Below are positions 42,245-49,976 of a stretch of 49,976 nt of DNA, piece after piece. The stretch lies in the NCBI GenBank assembly GCA_937892955.1, contig CALBKH010000048.1:1-49976 (forward strand), given 5' to 3'. The translations under genes and the position numbers were made by a program. The DNA comes from an uncultured Alphaproteobacteria bacterium (GTDB lineage: Bacteria > Pseudomonadota > Alphaproteobacteria > Rhizobiales > Ancalomicrobiaceae). Below the pieces are notes generated by a model. The model had not been told where the DNA came from and searched no databases. It saw nothing but the letters and a program-made list of their open reading frames with translations. How positions within the stretch are numbered: position 1 is the first letter of the stretch; every line of letters starts with the position of its first letter.

Positions 42245-43495
42245 TCACTCGTCGTCGTCGCGTCCGCCGATCATCGCTTCTAGGGCGAGGCGCTCGCGCA
42301 CCCGCAGCTTCTCCGAGGCCGACTTCAACTGGCCACAGGCGGCGAGGATGTCGCGACCGCGCGGCGTGCGGATCGGGCTCGCGTAACCGGCGCGATTGAC
42401 GATCTCGGCGAAGCTCTCGATCGTCTCCCAGTCGGAGCAGGCGTATTTCGAGCCCGGCCAGGGATTGAACGGGATGAGGTTGATCTTGGCCGGGATGCCG
42501 CGCAGCAGGCGCACCAGTTCGCGGGCGTCGGCGGCCGAGTCGTTCACCCCCTTCAGCATGACGTATTCGAAGGTGATGCGGCGGGCGTTGGAGAGGCCCG
42601 GATAGGCGCGGCAGGCGTCGAGCAGTTCGGCGATCGGATACTTCTTGTTGATCGGCACCAGTTCGTCGCGCAGCTCGTCGCGGATGGCGTGGAGCGAAAT
42701 CGCCAGCATGACGCCGGTCTCGGCGCCGATCTTCGGGATCGCCGGTACGACGCCGGAGGTCGACAGGGTGATGCGGCGCTTCGACAGCGACAGGCCTTCA
42801 CCGTCGGCGAAGATCAACATGGCGTCGCGCACCGCGTCGTAGTTCATCAGTGGCTCGCCCATGCCCATCATGACGATGTTGGTGACGAGACGACCTTCCG
42901 CCGGGAGGATTCCCTCGGCCTTCTCCGACGCCGGGAAATCGCCGAGGCGTTCGCGGGCGACGACGACCTGGGCGACGATCTCTTCCGCCGTCAGGTTGCG
43001 CACCATCACCTGGGTGCCGGTGTGGCAGAAGGAACAGGTGAGCGAGCAACCGACCTGGGAGGAGACGCAGAGCGTGCCGCGGCCCTCTTCGGGAATGTAG
43101 ACGGTCTCGACCTCGACCGCTCGGCCCGCGCCGCGGGCGGGGAAGCGGAACAGCCACTTGCGGGTGCCGTCGACCGAGATCTGCTCGGTCACCAGTTCCG
43201 GTCGGCCGACCACGAAATGTTCGGCGAGTTCGGCGCGCAGGCCCTTGGCGATGTTGGTCATCGCCGAGAAGTCGGAGACGCCGCGCCAGTAGATCCAGTG
43301 CCAGAGCTGAGCGACCCGCATGCGGATCTGCTTCTCCTCGATGCCGATCTCGCGCAGCGCGTCGGCGAGCTTGTCGCGCGTCAGGCCGAGGAGCGAGGGC
43401 TTGTCGTCGCGGGTGGCGACGGCAACCTGCGCGGTCTTGACGATCGAGGCGAGCGGGTCGGCCGGAGCGGCATCGGCGCGGGCGGGCGAAGTCAT
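42245..43495 (-). CDS. rlmN: Dual-specificity 23S rRNA/tRNA adenine-C2 methyltransferase
   Basis: A 416-residue radical-SAM enzyme that methylates C2 of A2503 in 23S rRNA and A37 in certain tRNAs. The CxxxCxxC cluster motif is CSLTCSFC, with Cys 150, 154 and 157, in SSQVGCSLTCSFCHTGTQ. MGMGEPLMNYDAV and LSTSGVVPAIPK are conserved. The two catalytic methyl-carrier cysteines fit TLCVSS region and C-terminal AACGQL. ATG 43495 follows GAAGGA; an in-frame ATG 39 bp upstream is unlikely. The protein is ~30 residues longer than E. coli RlmN at the N-terminus. Confidence 0.95.
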   Translation of the reverse strand: MTSPARADAAPADPLASIVKTAQVAVATRDDKPSLLGLTRDKLADALREIGIEEKQIRMRVAQLWHWIYWRGVSDFSAMTNIAKGLRAELAEHFVVGRPELVTEQISVDGTRKWLFRFPARGAGRAVEVETVYIPEEGRGTLCVSSQVGCSLTCSFCHTGTQVMVRNLTAEEIVAQVVVARERLGDFPASEKAEGILPAEGRLVTNIVMMGMGEPLMNYDAVRDAMLIFADGEGLSLSKRRITLSTSGVVPAIPKIGAETGVMLAISLHAIRDELRDELVPINKKYPIAELLDACRAYPGLSNARRITFEYVMLKGVNDSAADARELVRLLRGIPAKINLIPFNPWPGSKYACSDWETIESFAEIVNRAGYASPIRTPRGRDILAACGQLKSASEKLRVRERLALEAMIGGRDDDE

Positions 43496-43562
43496 GGGCA
43501 GCGTCCTTCGGGAACGGCGGCGATCCGCGTCCATCGATGCGGGGGATCGGCCAACACGAAAC

Positions 43563-43586
43563 GGCGGACGGGTCGCCCCGTCCGCC
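43563..43586 (-). terminator. Hairpin terminator after the ialB-like gene
   Basis: GGCGGACGGG pairs with CCCGTCCGCC around a 4-nt loop. On the minus strand it is followed by GTTTCGTGTT, a weak tail. It lies about 100 bp past the stop of the IalB-like gene and upstream of rlmN. Confidence 0.6.
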
Positions 43587-43687
43587 TCGCGAGATCTCGA
43601 CGTTCATATAATGCGGACCGCGCCGTGTTGGAAGACGGCAGGCTCGGCGGACCCGACGCGATCAGAGGGATCCGATCGCAGCGCCGA

Positions 43688-44254
43688 TCACTTGCATTCC
43701 TTGGCGGCGCCGTCGATGGCGGCGGAGACGCCGGAGAGCGAGAAGACGTAGGAGGTCGGGTTGCCGCGCGCCGAGGCGCCGGCGGCCGACATCTTCTTGC
43801 CCTTCTTCAGCGCCTCGAGGAAGGCGGCGTATTCGGAGGACTTCTCGAACCAGGCGCCGTCGCCGCGGGTGAAGAAGTCGTACTTCTTGCCGTCGATGTC
43901 GACGGTGACCTTGGAGTTTTCCTTCAACGGGTATCCGAACTGGAGGCTCGGCTCGTTGCGCACCTTCTCCGCCGGACGGGTGGAGACGAAGAAGAAGACG
44001 TCGCCGTGCTTGAGGCTGGCCGGCTCCATCTTGGTCGGCTTGGTCATGGCGAAGCAGACCTTGCCCTTGTCCGACTTGGCGGTGACGACCTTCCAGTCCT
44101 TCGACTCCATGACCAGCATCGGCGAACCGGCCGGCGCCTGAGCCGCGGCCGGGGCGGCGGGTGCCGGCTTGGTCGACTTCTTCTCGGCGAGGGCGGGACC
44201 GGAGACGACGGCCAACGCGGCGGCGACCGTCCAGGAGAGAGGAGAGATCCTCAT
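43688..44254 (-). CDS. Invasion-associated locus B (IalB) family protein
   Basis: A 188-residue periplasmic protein of the IalB family (PF06776). The signal peptide is SPLSWTVAAALAVVSGPALA. A Pro/Ala/Lys linker follows, then the IalB domain with WKVVTAKSDKGKVCFAMTKP, VFFFVSTRPAEKVRNEPSLQ, FGYPLKENSKVTVDIDGKKY, and SYVFSLSGVSAAIDGAAKEC. The two cysteines (KVCFAM and AKECK) could form a disulphide. In Bartonella the founding member aids erythrocyte invasion, but homologues are widespread in non-pathogenic alphaproteobacteria and their role is unclear. GGAGAGA lies just before the start. Confidence 0.9.
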   Translation of the reverse strand: MRISPLSWTVAAALAVVSGPALAEKKSTKPAPAAPAAAQAPAGSPMLVMESKDWKVVTAKSDKGKVCFAMTKPTKMEPASLKHGDVFFFVSTRPAEKVRNEPSLQFGYPLKENSKVTVDIDGKKYDFFTRGDGAWFEKSSEYAAFLEALKKGKKMSAAGASARGNPTSYVFSLSGVSAAIDGAAKECK

Positions 44255-44600
44255 TTGCTTTCATCGCCTCATGGGGCCGACGCGTCGACGATCGTCGCGG
44301 CGCGGGCGGCCGGGGAACCTCGTATCAGAAACCACGCGGATGGTTACCAAGTGGTTGCCGCGACCGTGGCGCCATCCTCTCCGCCTGCCGTGGCGGTTCG
44401 ATCGACACGGTCGCGCGGGCGGCGGGCCGCCAGCGTCGGGACGTTGGCGAGCGAAGGCGGCGAAAGTCGGGTGACGACGCCCCGTCGCGGCGATTTCCTC
44501 GGCGATGCGCCGACGTTCCCGTCGCTCGGCTGAAAGTCGGCTGGACGGGGGCGGCGGAGCGTGGTTCAGGTCGCGGTGGAGACCAACGGAGAGGTGCGAG
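44255..44600. other. Gene-free region between divergent genes
   Basis: About 350 bp between the IalB-like gene and the quinone oxidoreductase gene. It should contain both promoters. I see no strong palindrome, repeat or plausible small gene in it. Confidence 0.5.
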
Positions 44601-45578
44601 ATGAAGGCGGTTCTCAGTCGCGTGGTGGGCGGGCCGGAGAGCCTGACGGTCGAGGACGTCGCCGAACCGGTCGCCGGCCCCGGCGAGGTGGTGGTGGCGA
44701 TGCGCGCCTGCGCCCTCAATTTCTTCGACACGCTGATCATCGCCGACCGCTACCAGTTCAAGCCCGAACGGCCGTTCTCGCCGGGCGGCGAGATCGCCGG
44801 CGTGGTGGAGAGCCTCGGTGCCGGCGTTTCCGGCGTCGCCGTCGGCGATCGGGTGATCGCCTATCTCAAATGGGGCGGGGCGCGCGAGAAGGTCGCGGTG
44901 GCGGCGTCCGAACTGATCGCGATGCCGGAGGGGCTCGACTTCGTCACCGCGGCGACGCTGACGGTGACCTACGGCACGGCGATCCACGGGCTCGCCGATC
45001 GCGGCGAGGTGAAGCCGGGCGAGACGGTGGCGGTGCTCGGCGCCTCGGGTGGCGCGGGGCAGGCGGCGGTGGAGATCGCCAAGATGCTCGGGGCGCGGGT
45101 GATCGCCTGTGCGAACGGCGCCGAAAAGCTCGCCTTCTGCCGCGAGATCGGCGCCGACGAGGTGATCGACTACGAGCGCGAGGATCTCAAGGCGCGGCTC
45201 AAGGAGCTGACCGGCGGGCGTGGTGTCGATGTCGTCTACGACACGGTCGGCGATCGCTTCGCCGATCCGGCGGTCAGGGCCACCGCATGGCGCGGGCGCT
45301 ATCTGGTGGTCGGCTTCGCCGCCGGCGAGATCCCGAAGATCCCGCTCAATCTGCTGCTGCTCAAGGGCTGCGACCTGCGCGGCGTGTTCTGGGGCGACCA
45401 TCTGGTGCGCGAGCCCGAGGCGTTCCGCGACGAGATGCGGCGGATCATGGCGGCGGCGGTCGAGGGGCGGCTGAAGCCGCACGTCCAGGCGACCTATCCG
45501 CTGGCCGAGACACCGGCCGCGATCGGCGAGATCGCGGCGCGACGGGTCAAGGGCAAGATCGTGGTGGTGGCGGGGTGA
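44601..45578 (+). CDS. NADPH:quinone oxidoreductase (zinc-independent MDR family)
   Basis: A 325-residue medium-chain dehydrogenase/reductase of the quinone oxidoreductase type, using NADPH. The N-terminal GroES-like half has MKAVLSRVVGGPESLTVEDV, ALNFFDTLIIADRYQFKP and PFSPGGEIAGVVESLGAGV. The Rossmann half has VAVLGASGGAGQAAVEIAKM near residue 150 and AKEL-type RLKELTGGRGVDVVYDTVG. The catalytic-zinc cysteine/histidine ligands of alcohol dehydrogenases are missing, as in this subfamily. ATG 44601 follows GGAGAGG. Convergent with the YkvA-like gene, 3 bp apart. Substrate could be quinones or another enal. Confidence 0.88.
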   Translation: MKAVLSRVVGGPESLTVEDVAEPVAGPGEVVVAMRACALNFFDTLIIADRYQFKPERPFSPGGEIAGVVESLGAGVSGVAVGDRVIAYLKWGGAREKVAVAASELIAMPEGLDFVTAATLTVTYGTAIHGLADRGEVKPGETVAVLGASGGAGQAAVEIAKMLGARVIACANGAEKLAFCREIGADEVIDYEREDLKARLKELTGGRGVDVVYDTVGDRFADPAVRATAWRGRYLVVGFAAGEIPKIPLNLLLLKGCDLRGVFWGDHLVREPEAFRDEMRRIMAAAVEGRLKPHVQATYPLAETPAAIGEIAARRVKGKIVVVAG

Positions 45579-45581
45579 GCC

Positions 45582-45953
45582 TCAGTGCTCGGCCATCGCC
45601 TTGCGTGCCGCCTTGCGATGATCGTCGGTGATGTGGGCGCGGACCATGCCGATGGCGGTCATCAGGATCGCGGCGTCGTCGCCGAAGCCGATCAACGGCA
45701 GGAGATCGGGGACGAAGTCGATCGGGGCGACGAAATAGGCGAGCGCGGCGAGGAGCGTCATGCGCACCTTGGTCGGCGTCGCCGGATCGAGAGCGCAGTA
45801 CCAGGCCGCCACCACCTCCTCCATGAAGGGGATGGAGCGGGCGGCGCGCTTCACCGTCGCCCACAGGCGCTCGCGGATCCGCGCCTCGCGGGTCTCCTCC
45901 GGGCCGAGGATCTCCGGATCGAGATGGATGCGGCGATCGTTCGAAGCGGTCAT
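45582..45953 (-). CDS. YkvA family protein (DUF1232)
   Basis: A 123-residue small membrane-associated protein. The DUF1232 motif is TLLAALAYFVAPIDFVPDLLPLIGFGDDAA, quoted here in part as AYFVAPIDFVPDLLP and GFGDDAAILMTAI. The N-terminal half is charged and helical. Function of the family is unknown; the motif usually spans or dips into the membrane. ATG 45953 is chosen because GGAGGAGG lies 6 nt upstream. It converges on the quinone oxidoreductase. Confidence 0.88.
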   Translation of the reverse strand: MTASNDRRIHLDPEILGPEETREARIRERLWATVKRAARSIPFMEEVVAAWYCALDPATPTKVRMTLLAALAYFVAPIDFVPDLLPLIGFGDDAAILMTAIGMVRAHITDDHRKAARKAMAEH

Positions 45954-46124
45954 GCGAACCTCCTCCGGCGCGGCGAAAACCGGCACACGACGCGACAGAT
46001 CGTGGGTCGGGCGGCGAATTTCAAGATCGCGGCGTGACCGTCGGCGTCACGGAAATCCGGCCCCATCAGGGAAAATCCGCATGTGGCCCTTTCGAAGCCG
46101 GGGCTGCGGGGTTAGGCTCCGGCC

Positions 46125-46637
46125 ATGAGACTGGGTGAGATCGGGGTCAGGCGCGCCCTGAGCGCCGATGCTTCGCGGATCGCGGCCGTGCACGACGCGG
46201 CGTGGGCCGGGGCTTACCGCGGCATCATCCCGGGGCGCGATCTCGAGCGGATGATCACCCGACGGGGCCCGGCATGGTGGAAGCGGGCGCTCGACCGGCA
46301 CACGGCGGTGCTGGTGCTCGAGGTCGGCGGCGAGATCCGCGGCTATGCCACCGTCGGTCCCAATCGCATGCGGATGCTGCCCTACGCCGGCGAGATCTAC
46401 GAGATCTACCTCATGCCGGAGGCGCAGGGGCTCGGCTTCGGGCGACTGCTGTTCGAGGCGGCGCGCCAGGAGTTGCGTCGCTACGGGCTCGCCGCCTTCA
46501 CGGTGCGGGTGCTCGCCGAGAACGAGGGCGCGAGGCGGTTCTACGAGCGGCTCGGCGGCGCCGTCGCGGCCGAGACCGGCGAGCGGATCGGCGAGGCGAC
46601 GCTGCCGATCGCCGTCTACGGCTTCGCGGCATCGTGA
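46125..46637 (+). CDS. GNAT family N-acetyltransferase
   Basis: A 170-residue acetyltransferase. It opens VRRALSADASRIAAVHDAAW, and the acetyl-CoA site is YLMPEAQGLGFGRLLFEAAR (Q-G-x-G-x-G-R type) near residue 98. The C-terminal AENEGARRFYERLGGAVA is the usual motif B. Its N-terminal half, with AYRGIIPGRDLERMITRRGP, resembles the RimI-like or mycothiol-type GNATs common in alphaproteobacteria; substrate unknown. The upstream sequence shows no strong Shine-Dalgarno. It is followed by ppa after 214 bp. Confidence 0.86.
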   Translation: MRLGEIGVRRALSADASRIAAVHDAAWAGAYRGIIPGRDLERMITRRGPAWWKRALDRHTAVLVLEVGGEIRGYATVGPNRMRMLPYAGEIYEIYLMPEAQGLGFGRLLFEAARQELRRYGLAAFTVRVLAENEGARRFYERLGGAVAAETGERIGEATLPIAVYGFAAS

Positions 46638-46851
46638 GGCGGACCCCGCCACCGGCGGCAGCTCGTCGTCCGAAGGACTGCATTTCACAGGATGCCGCGA
46701 TCGGTTAGAAGGACCGGGATCCGCGCCGTTCGCTGCGGCGCGTCCCCGTTCCGACCCGGGTGCTCGAGGGGCTCCCCGGCGAAGACCGCGACCTCACTCG
46801 GGCCGAAAGGTTCGGAGAAGGGGCGCGACGAACAGCTTCAGGAGTGATCCC

Positions 46852-47394
46852 ATGCGCATCGACGCCATCTCCATCGGCAAGAACCCGCCGGAAGACATCA
46901 ACGTCATCATCGAGGTGCCGATCGGCGGCGAGCCGATCAAGTACGAGCTCGACAAGGCCTCGGGCACGCTGGTGGTCGACCGCTTCCTCTACACCTCGAT
47001 GCGCTATCCCGGTAACTACGGTTTCGTGCCGCACACGCTGTCCGACGACGGCGACCCGATCGACGTGGTGGTGATCAACACCCGCGCCATCGTGCCGGGC
47101 GCCATCATCAACTGCCGTCCGATCGGCGTCCTGCACATGCAGGACGAGGCCGGCCACGACGAGAAGATCGTCGCGGTGCCGAGCCACAAGCTGACCAAGC
47201 GCTACGACAGCGTGACGAACTATTCCGACCTGCCGCAGATCACCATCGACCAGATCCAGCACTTCTTCGAGCACTACAAGGATCTGGAGCCCGGCAAGTG
47301 GGTGAAGGTGGTGAACTGGGGTGACGCCGCCGACGCCAAGCAGTTCATCGTCGATGCGATCGCGCGGTACGAGGCCGACAAGGCGAAGGGCTGA
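46852..47394 (+). CDS. ppa: Inorganic pyrophosphatase
   Basis: A 180-residue soluble family I pyrophosphatase that hydrolyses PPi and so drives biosynthesis. RIDAISIGKNPPEDINVIIE is the typical opening. YRPGNYGF-type MRYPGNYGFVPHTLSDDGDP leads into the metal-binding DDGDPIDVVV at residues 65-74. DEAGHDEKIVAVP and FFEHYKDLEPGKWVKV complete the active site. AGGAG lies 8 nt before ATG 46852. The TGA stop overlaps the first base of repeat copy E, and an intrinsic terminator follows that repeat. Confidence 0.97.
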   Translation: MRIDAISIGKNPPEDINVIIEVPIGGEPIKYELDKASGTLVVDRFLYTSMRYPGNYGFVPHTLSDDGDPIDVVVINTRAIVPGAIINCRPIGVLHMQDEAGHDEKIVAVPSHKLTKRYDSVTNYSDLPQITIDQIQHFFEHYKDLEPGKWVKVVNWGDAADAKQFIVDAIARYEADKAKG

Positions 47395-47518
47395 TACCAT
47401 CGGTCATTGCAAATGACCGATGGTATTCTTGACGCGAATTTCTCATGCCTCTGACGCAAATGAGAAATTCGCGTGTGTTCATAGGCCGGGTGCGTCAGCA
47501 CCTTCGGCCTTTGGTATG
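47394..47518 (+). repeat. Three-hairpin intergenic repeat, copy E
   Basis: A perfect 15-bp stem pairs 47394-47408 with 47412-47426. A 14-bp stem pairs ACGCGAATTTCTCA (47432-47445) with 47461-47474. The bulged stem pairs AGGCCG (47483-47488) plus GGTGC with GCACC-TT-CGGCCT (47498-47510), then TTGGTAT. It is close to copy A along its length, with scattered changes. The element starts inside the ppa stop codon (TGATACC). The remaining gene-free bases up to 47871 hold a terminator and presumably the promoter of the next gene. Confidence 0.88.
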
Positions 47519-47572
47519 ATCGGCCCTGCGCCGACGCCGGGCGACCGGCGCTCGGGCGAATCCATCGAGAGG

Positions 47573-47603
47573 GAGCGCGGCTCGACGAGCCGCGCTCTTT
47601 TTT
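47573..47603 (+). terminator. Intrinsic terminator downstream of ppa and repeat copy E
   Basis: GAGCGCGGCTC (47573-47583) pairs with GAGCCGCGCTC (47587-47597) around GAC, followed by six T. If it ends the ppa transcript, repeat E is part of the ppa 3' untranslated region. Confidence 0.9.
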
Positions 47604-47871
47604 GTGCCGATGAGCTCGTGCGTGCCGTGCGGAATGGTAAAATTTCTGCCGGGGCGCGGACCGTCGCGATCTTCGCTGCATCGCCGAATCCGCGCCGAAA
47701 GTCGCGTGATCGTGATCGAATTCACCGACGATCGGGTCGTTTCGCCCGAAAATCGCCGATTCGAAGACCCGATTCCATCGCTGCGACGCGCATTGCCTTC
47801 CGATCGGGGTGGGATCATCGTGCGTGAAAATCCGGATTCTGCAGAACGATCCGCTCGATCGGGAGGACACC

Positions 47872-49976
47872 ATGCGAGAAGGCGAGGCGCGACCGACGCT
47901 CGGAGAGGGACCGGCCGGTGAACCTGCCGCCGGGCACGCGGGTCCGGCCGGCAAGGGCGGCGGCGAGATGTTCGCGGACTTCGCCGGTCGGCTCTTCTCC
48001 CGGGTGCCGGGCGAGGACATCGCCGGTTACACCGCCGCCGATCTCGCCGGGCTCGCCGAGACGGCTTTCGTGGCCTTCGCCGAGCGGCCGGCCGGTCGAC
48101 ACCGGATCCGTGTCTTCGATCGCGACTTCGGTGACGGCGAGACGGCACGCTCGCTCACGGTCGTCGAAGTCGACAACGACGACATGCCGTTCCTGTTCGT
48201 CTCGGTGCTCGGTCAGTTGACCGACCTGGGGCTGGAGATCCGGTTGACGACCCATCCGATCCTGGTCGTCGAGCGCGATGCGACGGGGCTGGCGACGGCG
48301 ATCGTCGCCGCCGACACGCCGACGACGCGGCGGGAGAGTTTCATCCACATCCACGTCGGACGCATCGCCGATCCGCGCCTGCGGGAGGAGCTCGTCGCGG
48401 GCCTCGACGCGACTCTCGCCGACGTGCGCGCCGCGGTCGACGACTGGCGGCCGATGCTCAATCGGATCGAACGGCTGATCGTCGCCTACGATCGCGGTCC
48501 GACGCCGCTCGCCATCGCGGTGCGCGACGAGACCGTGGCCTTCCTCACCTGGCTCGGCCAGAACAACTTCACCTTCCTCGGGATGCGCGAATACCGTTTC
48601 GAGGAGACCGAGGGCGGCGCCTTCGTCGAGCCGCTCGCCGACACCGGGCTCGGGATCCTGCGCGATCCGGAAGTCAGGGTGCTGAAACGCGGGGCGGAGA
48701 GCCTCAACGCCGCCACCGCGATCGGCGCCTTCGCACGTTCCGCCGACGCGTTGATGATCTCCAAGTCGAACGTCCGCTCGCGCGTCCATCGCCGTGTCCA
48801 CCTCGACTACATCGGCGTGAAACTGTGGGGGCCGGACGGACGGATGAGCGGCGAGATCCGCATCCTCGGTCTCTTCACCGCCACCGCCTACACCCGCTCG
48901 GCGCGCAACATCCCGGTGGTGCGACGCAAGCTCGACGCGGTGGTCGAGCGCGCCGGTTTCCGCCCCGACGGTCATTCGGCCAAGGCGCTCGCCGCGGTGC
49001 TCGAGACCTTCCCGCGCGACGAGCTGTTCCAGATCGACGCCGATACGCTGCACGACTTCGCTCTCGCCATACTGGCGCTCGGCGAACATCCGCGCATCCG
49101 CGTGCTGGCGCGACGCGATCCCTTCGATCGCTTCGTCTCGGTCATCGTCTACGTGCCGCGCGATCGCTACACCACGGATCTGCGCGCCCGTATCGGCGAC
49201 ATGTTGGAAGCGCGCTTCGACGGCAAGGTGGTGTCGTTCATGCCGACCTTCCCGGAAGGCGTGCTCACCCGCATCCATTACATCGTCGGGCGCTATCGCG
49301 GGGTGACGCCGGAGATCCCGCAGCCGGAGCTCGAGGCCGAGGTGGCGCGTCTGGTGCGCACCTGGGCGGACGATTTCGCCGAAGCGGCGGCCGAGCGCCT
49401 GGGTGAGGTCGCGGCGAGCCGGCTGGTCGCCGGTTGGGGCGCGGCGTTCGATCCGGGCTATCGGGCGGAGGTGTCGCCGAGGGCGGCGGTCGGGGACGTC
49501 GTCGCGATGGCGAGCCTCGGGCCGGCGAAGGCACTCGCCGTCGACTTCTACCGACGACCGGAGATGGCGGCGGAACAACTGCGCCTCAAGCTCTTCCACG
49601 GCGGGTCGCCGATCGCGCTGTCGCAGCGTGTGCCGTTGCTCGAGAACCTCGGCCTGTCGGTCATCGACGAGAGCACCTGGCGGGTGAGGCCGGAGGACGG
49701 CCAGCAGATCTTCGTGCACGACATGGCCCTGCTGCACGGCGAGGGCCTGCCGATCGATCTCACCGCCGATCTCGACGCCCGGCTCGAGGAGATGCTGGTC
49801 GCCGCCTGGGGCGGTGGAGCGGAGAACGACGGCTACAACGCCCTGGTGCTCGCCGCCGGTCTCGGTCGGCGCGACGTGGCGGTGCTCCGGGCGATCGGCC
49901 ACTACCTGCGCCAGATCCGTCTGGCCTACCCGCAGGACGTCGTGTGGGGGGCGCTGCGTCGGTATCCGGCGATCGC
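47872..49976 (+). CDS. NAD-specific glutamate dehydrogenase, large type (5' part)
   Basis: Runs off the window after about 701 codons; the full family length is about 1,600 residues. Large GDHs oxidise glutamate to 2-oxoglutarate with NAD and are common in alphaproteobacteria. After a Gly/Ala-rich start come the N-terminal ACT-type and helical domains seen in this family: RIRVFDRDFG with SLTVVEVDNDDMPFLFVSV, then LTWLGQNNFTFLGMREYRF, VDRVHRRVHLDYIGVK-like RVHRRVHLDYIGVKLW, and SVIVYVPRDRYTTDLRARIG. The catalytic domain lies beyond the window. ATG 47872 follows GGGAGGA. No stop or frameshift is seen in the visible part. Confidence 0.93.
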   Translation, partial: MREGEARPTLGEGPAGEPAAGHAGPAGKGGGEMFADFAGRLFSRVPGEDIAGYTAADLAGLAETAFVAFAERPAGRHRIRVFDRDFGDGETARSLTVVEVDNDDMPFLFVSVLGQLTDLGLEIRLTTHPILVVERDATGLATAIVAADTPTTRRESFIHIHVGRIADPRLREELVAGLDATLADVRAAVDDWRPMLNRIERLIVAYDRGPTPLAIAVRDETVAFLTWLGQNNFTFLGMREYRFEETEGGAFVEPLADTGLGILRDPEVRVLKRGAESLNAATAIGAFARSADALMISKSNVRSRVHRRVHLDYIGVKLWGPDGRMSGEIRILGLFTATAYTRSARNIPVVRRKLDAVVERAGFRPDGHSAKALAAVLETFPRDELFQIDADTLHDFALAILALGEHPRIRVLARRDPFDRFVSVIVYVPRDRYTTDLRARIGDMLEARFDGKVVSFMPTFPEGVLTRIHYIVGRYRGVTPEIPQPELEAEVARLVRTWADDFAEAAAERLGEVAASRLVAGWGAAFDPGYRAEVSPRAAVGDVVAMASLGPAKALAVDFYRRPEMAAEQLRLKLFHGGSPIALSQRVPLLENLGLSVIDESTWRVRPEDGQQIFVHDMALLHGEGLPIDLTADLDARLEEMLVAAWGGGAENDGYNALVLAAGLGRRDVAVLRAIGHYLRQIRLAYPQDVVWGALRRYPAI

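Overview
The window is ordinary-looking chromosome from a high-GC (roughly two-thirds G+C by eye) alphaproteobacterium, most likely a member of the Hyphomicrobiales/Rhizobiales. The reasons are a Brucella Omp19-like Inh lipoprotein, an IalB protein, a mesaconyl-CoA hydratase of the ethylmalonyl-CoA pathway, a large NAD-glutamate dehydrogenase, an sdhCDAB cluster, and an sRNA with the conserved motif of the alpha-r8/MmgR family. The genus is not determinable from what I can see. There is no prophage, CRISPR array, IS element, rRNA or tRNA.

Layout. 1-5319: a decayed methyltransferase-type fragment, a PhyH dioxygenase, a Rossmann-like unknown, septation protein IspZ, a LysE exporter and a PAP2 phosphatase. 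5320-6754: asd, preceded by a threonine-rich leader peptide and alternative RNA hairpins (a candidate attenuator). 6808-9502: a frameshifted tam, RidA, a second LysE exporter and leuD. 9585-12068: a tightly packed minus-strand cluster of small genes (SH3-like secreted protein, zincin metallopeptidase, Fe-S protein, small membrane protein) and a cytochrome c. 12371-15042: an L,D-transpeptidase and acs. 15626-24793: a four-gene RND efflux operon with an outer-membrane factor, MdtA-like adaptor and paired MdtB/MdtC-like pumps. 25339-30147: an FAD oxidoreductase, a candidate MmgR sRNA, pyrC, a DUF423 protein, a CoA-ester lyase and a DUF1737 protein. 30224-32627: a small secreted protein, a carboxymuconolactone-decarboxylase-like protein, an Omp19-like inhibitor and a GNAT. 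32714-37461: succinate dehydrogenase and mesaconyl-CoA hydratase. 37719-43495: a frameshifted DUF429 gene, pdxY, an FAD oxidoreductase, two membrane proteins and rlmN. 43688-49976: IalB, quinone oxidoreductase, YkvA-like protein, GNAT, ppa and the start of a large glutamate dehydrogenase.

Metabolic thread (inference): acs, mesaconyl-CoA hydratase, a CoA-ester lyase, succinate dehydrogenase and a PHB-associated sRNA family all concern acetyl-CoA assimilation and storage, though they are not in one operon.

The most interesting observations lie between genes. (1) The asd leader, whose short peptide is half threonine and also contains lysine and methionine, the end products of the pathway. (2) A family of ~115-130 bp intergenic repeats with a conserved three-hairpin architecture, five clear copies and one doubtful, in which stem sequences change while pairing is kept. 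(3) The candidate MmgR-type sRNA. (4) Two genes broken by what looks like loss of one C in the same local context, which may be sequence error rather than biology.
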